This document shows, in pieces, positions 6,967-9,215 of a stretch of 9,215 nt of DNA. Under the pieces are notes generated by a model. That model searched no databases and had not been told where the DNA came from. It was given only the letters and a program-made list of their open reading frames with translations. The first letter of the stretch is position 1. Each line of letters starts with the position of its first letter. This DNA is from OMOG01 sp041485845 (GTDB taxonomy: Bacteria; Acidobacteriota; Terriglobia; Bryobacterales; Bryobacteraceae): assembly GCA_041485845.1 (NCBI GenBank), contig JBGPKH010000351.1, positions 1 to 9,215 on the forward strand, in the 5' to 3' direction. A program made the translations under genes and the position numbers.

Positions 6967-8613
6967 TTGCGAATTGCGCTTCTGCAGATCAATCCCACGG
7001 CGGGCGACATTGCGGGCAACTCCGCTCTCATCGTCCGGGGAGTAAAACGGGCGCAAGCGGAGGGGGCCGCGCTGGTGGTGACGCCGGAATTGGCCCTCAT
7101 GGGCTACCTGCCGCGCGACCTTCTGATGAGCCAGGGATTCGTGCGCAGCGGACAGCGCGAGCTGACCCGCATCGCCACGGAGCTGACCAACGCCCCGCCG
7201 CTGCTGGTGGGCGTGGCCACGCCGAATCCCGCCGATATGGGCCGTCCCTTATTCAACAGCGCCGTGCTGTTGAAAGACGGCGCGGTGGGGGCGGTGTTCC
7301 ACAAGACCCTGCTCCCGACATACGACGTTTTCGACGAAGATCGCTACTTCGAGCCGGCGCACGGACCGCAGATCCTGGAGCTGAACGGCTGCCGCCTGTG
7401 GATCAGCATCTGCGAGGACGTGTGGAACGACCGCGACTTCTGGCAGCGCCGCCGCTATCACGAGGACCCCATCGAGGTTCTCGCGAAGGCCGGCGCGCAG
7501 GCCATCCTCAATCTTTCGGCCTCACCCTTCACGGTCGGCAAGCAGGCTCTGCGCGAGCAGATGCTCGGCCACATGGCGCAGAAATACGGGCTGCCGCTGG
7601 GGATCGTGAACCAGGTGGGCGGAAACGACGATCTGATCTTCGACGGCCACAGCGCGGCCTTCGACGCACAGGGCCGTCTGTTCGCGCGGGCCAAGGGATT
7701 CGAAGAAGACTTGATCGTGGTGGACCTGCCGGCCGGCGTCGCCGGGGGTCCGAACGCGATCGCCGAAGAGAGTTTCGAGCCCGAGGCCGAAATCTGGAGC
7801 GCGCTGGTGCTGGGCGTTTGGGACTACGTACGCAAGACCGGTTTCAGCAAGGTGCTGTTGGGGCTTTCGGGCGGCATCGATTCGGCGTTGACGGCTGCGA
7901 TCGCCGCCGATGCCGTGGGTTCCGAGAACGTGCTCGGGGTGATGATGCCGTCGTGCTATTCGAGCCGCGGCAGCGTCGGCGATTCCGAGGAACTGGCGCG
8001 CAACCTGGGGATTAAAACGCTCACGCTGCCGATTTCGGGCATCATGGGGACTTATCAGGACACTCTGGCAGACGCCTTCCGCGGCTTCCCGGCCGACGTG
8101 ACCGAGGAGAACATCCAGTCGCGCATCCGCGGCAATCTGCTGATGGCGCTGTCGAACAAGCACGGCTCGCTGCTGCTGACCACGGGGAACAAGTCGGAGA
8201 TGGCGGTGGGGTACTGCACGCTGTATGGCGACATGAACGGCGGGCTGGCGGTGATTGCGGACCTGCCGAAGATGATGGTGTACCGCGTGGCGCGCTGGCG
8301 CAACCGCACCCAGGCCGACATTCCCGGCGCCATCCTGACCAAGGCGCCTTCGGCCGAGCTGCGGCCCAACCAGACGGACCAGGATAGCCTGCCGCCCTAC
8401 GAGTTGCTCGACCAGATCCTGGAGCTGCACATCGAGCAGTGCCAGTCGGCGGAGGAGATCGTCGCGCAGGGGTTTGACGAGCCGACGGTGCGGCGCGTGC
8501 TGCGGCTGGCGCGCATGGCGGAGTTCAAGCGCAAGCAGGCGGCGCCGGTGTTGAAGGTGACGTCGCGGGCGTTCGGCACGGGGTGGCGGATGCCGATCGT
8601 GCGGCGGGAATAG
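6967..8613 (+). CDS. nadE: glutamine-dependent NAD+ synthetase
   Basis: This enzyme completes NAD+ biosynthesis in the cytoplasm: deamido-NAD+ plus ATP and glutamine gives NAD+, AMP, PPi and glutamate. The 548 residues form the normal two-domain type. Residues about 1-250 are a nitrilase-fold glutaminase with the triad E41 (TPELALMGY), K113 (FHKTLLP) and C149 (ISICEDVWN), which releases ammonia. Residues about 275-548 are the synthetase domain with the ATP-pyrophosphatase P-loop SGGIDS (301-306), then NIQSRIRGNLLMA, TGNKSEMAVGY and the C-terminal KAPSAELRPNQTDQDSLPPY block. The start is TTG at 6967: upstream in frame there is a stop at 6949-6951 and no other start codon, and the resulting N-terminus (MRIALLQINPTAGD) is canonical. 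It has no co-directional partner upstream. It should be essential if no other nadE exists. Confidence 0.96.
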   Translation: MRIALLQINPTAGDIAGNSALIVRGVKRAQAEGAALVVTPELALMGYLPRDLLMSQGFVRSGQRELTRIATELTNAPPLLVGVATPNPADMGRPLFNSAVLLKDGAVGAVFHKTLLPTYDVFDEDRYFEPAHGPQILELNGCRLWISICEDVWNDRDFWQRRRYHEDPIEVLAKAGAQAILNLSASPFTVGKQALREQMLGHMAQKYGLPLGIVNQVGGNDDLIFDGHSAAFDAQGRLFARAKGFEEDLIVVDLPAGVAGGPNAIAEESFEPEAEIWSALVLGVWDYVRKTGFSKVLLGLSGGIDSALTAAIAADAVGSENVLGVMMPSCYSSRGSVGDSEELARNLGIKTLTLPISGIMGTYQDTLADAFRGFPADVTEENIQSRIRGNLLMALSNKHGSLLLTTGNKSEMAVGYCTLYGDMNGGLAVIADLPKMMVYRVARWRNRTQADIPGAILTKAPSAELRPNQTDQDSLPPYELLDQILELHIEQCQSAEEIVAQGFDEPTVRRVLRLARMAEFKRKQAAPVLKVTSRAFGTGWRMPIVRRE

Positions 8614-8655
8614 CTCGAATAGCTCTCACCGATTGCCTGCGGCTGCGCCGGGGAG

Positions 8656-8661
8656 TAGACT
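8656..8661 (+). promoter_or_regulatory. candidate -10 box of the small secreted-protein gene
   Basis: TAGACT ends 10 nt before ATG 8672, the same distance as TACAAT at the HD gene. The CAGG just before the ATG is too close to be a standard Shine-Dalgarno sequence. No -35 is clear. Confidence 0.33.
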
Positions 8662-8671
8662 GTTCGGCAGG

Positions 8672-9058
8672 ATGCGTTACGGGTCTATCGCGGCTGCGGC
8701 TGTCTGCGCCATTTGCGCGGCATTCGGCCAGGAGGCTGCTTCCGGGGTGCTGGTTCCTACGCCGCCTCCCGCGTTTCAGGATGCACTGGCCAGAATCGTT
8801 CGCGAGAGACTGAAACTTGCGGCGCCGAAGCGGGCCGAAGTTGCACTGACCAAACTACCCATGCGCGACCTGACTCCGAATCGGCCGGTAGTGCAGCCCT
8901 CCGTGTGTGCGATCCGGCTGATCGAGATTCCCGTTAAAGACGGCATCGATAGTGGGATTTTTCTGAAGGACGGCGGTGCGACGGTCGACCGCTCGATGAT
9001 CGTCTCGCCGGCAGTGCCTGCGTGTCCCAAGGGCGACGGCCGGCCGGCGAGGCCCTAG
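8672..9058 (+). CDS. small secreted protein, unknown function
   Basis: The product has 128 residues and I recognise no family. The first 18 or so residues (R2, then hydrophobic GSIAAAAVCAICAAF) form a likely Sec signal peptide with cleavage near residues 18-24, so the mature protein of about 105 residues would be periplasmic or exported. No lipobox is seen. The mature part has a proline-rich start (VPTPPPAF), a charged helix-like stretch (ARIVRERLKLAAPKR), and two cysteines, C79 (PSVCAIRL) and C118 (VPACPKG), that could pair in a disulfide. An in-frame ATG at 8633 would add 13 residues but hides the signal peptide, so 8672 is preferred. It starts 58 bp after nadE and has its own -10 candidate. 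Acidobacterial genomes often encode small secreted proteins of this style; that comparison is from general knowledge. Confidence 0.6.
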   Translation: MRYGSIAAAAVCAICAAFGQEAASGVLVPTPPPAFQDALARIVRERLKLAAPKRAEVALTKLPMRDLTPNRPVVQPSVCAIRLIEIPVKDGIDSGIFLKDGGATVDRSMIVSPAVPACPKGDGRPARP

Positions 9059-9077
9059 CCCGACTTTCGCAAAACCT

Positions 9078-9103
9078 CAGCCATTTTCTTCGGCGAAGGG
9101 CTG
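9078..9103. terminator. possible terminator-like hairpin
   Basis: Nested inverted repeats occur: outer arms CAGCC (9078-9082) and GGCTG (9099-9103), inner arms CTTC (9088-9091) and GAAG (9095-9098) around GGC, with a one-sided bulge ATTTT. It lies 20 bp after the secreted-protein stop codon. There is no U-tract on either strand, so its termination activity is uncertain. Confidence 0.25.
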
Positions 9104-9132
9104 TAAACATTGGCCGCAACTGACTTACGTGG

Positions 9133-9198
9133 CTAGATGAAATAATAGACACGCCGCGCGTTGCGTTCGAGGATGCCAGAGACCACGGCAAGGCATGA
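9133..9198 (-). pseudogene. possible C-terminal scrap of an amidohydrolase-like gene
   Basis: On the minus strand, the last codons before the stop at 9133-9135 read GILERNARRVYYFI. This resembles the usual ending of amidohydrolase-related (PF04909-type) proteins, ILxxNAxRxYxx. The same frame has a TAA at 9199-9201, so within the window only 21 codons are open. If real, the gene is frameshifted or interrupted there. The match is short and could be chance. Confidence 0.2.
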
Positions 9199-9215
9199 TT
9201 ACAGTACTCTCGATG

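Noticed and set aside
6894..8015. Long plus-strand frame continuing from the GNAT remnant across nadE
   Set aside because: After about 6893 it is out of phase with nadE and turns into an Arg/Gly-rich shadow; only the first 63 codons look like protein.
7522..8430. 302-codon open frame antisense to nadE
   Set aside because: It is a low-complexity shadow of a strongly conserved sense gene, with no start signal or family motif.
1..9215. CRISPR arrays, tRNA/rRNA genes, insertion sequences, prophage or defence clusters
   Set aside because: No regularly spaced repeats, tRNA cloverleaf, transposase motifs or phage genes were found on reading both strands.

Overview
The window looks like chromosomal DNA from a GC-rich acidobacterium, most plausibly a Solibacter/Bryobacter-type member. 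This rests on three family-level signatures: an Oar-like TonB-dependent outer-membrane protein ending in a C-terminal aromatic residue, a Ser/Thr kinase of the form kinase–TM–PD40 β-propeller (start MPLAAGTRLGPYEIL, end near LLNFFDELRRRVPT), and a small secreted protein of no recognised family. No database search was possible, so the taxonomy is inference.

Layout. Positions 1-1221 hold the 3' part of the TonB-dependent receptor-like gene (+). Positions 1222-2364 hold no intact gene. They contain a degraded RelE/ParE-type toxin remnant (homology about 1491-1763), then an AT-richer stretch, then two stacked hairpins directly in front of the next gene. Positions 2365-5052 encode an 895-residue transmembrane Ser/Thr protein kinase with all catalytic motifs and a C-terminal β-propeller (+). 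Positions 5106-5540 encode a 144-residue HD-domain protein resembling the (p)ppGpp hydrolase domain of SpoT/Mesh1 (+). Positions 5495-6601 encode a GT4-family glycosyltransferase (-) whose 3' end overlaps the HD gene tail-to-tail by 46 bp. Positions 6602-6966 form a spacer that holds a truncated GNAT-like acetyltransferase N-terminus between two copies of a palindromic repeat. Positions 6967-8613 encode the complete glutamine-dependent NAD+ synthetase NadE, starting at TTG. Positions 8672-9058 encode a small secreted protein. The last 150 bp hold a possible hairpin and perhaps a trace of an amidohydrolase C-terminus on the minus strand.

The genes do not form one pathway. Only the kinase and HD gene are close and co-directional (53 nt apart), and the HD gene seems to have its own -10 box. 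Three things stand out. A palindromic repeat family sits just upstream of three intact genes. TANNNT-like hexamers lie only 10-14 nt before four start codons, which suggests leaderless or very short-leader mRNAs. Two truncated accessory genes (toxin and GNAT) mark the two largest spacers as sites of past gene loss. I do not see a convincing new multi-gene system.
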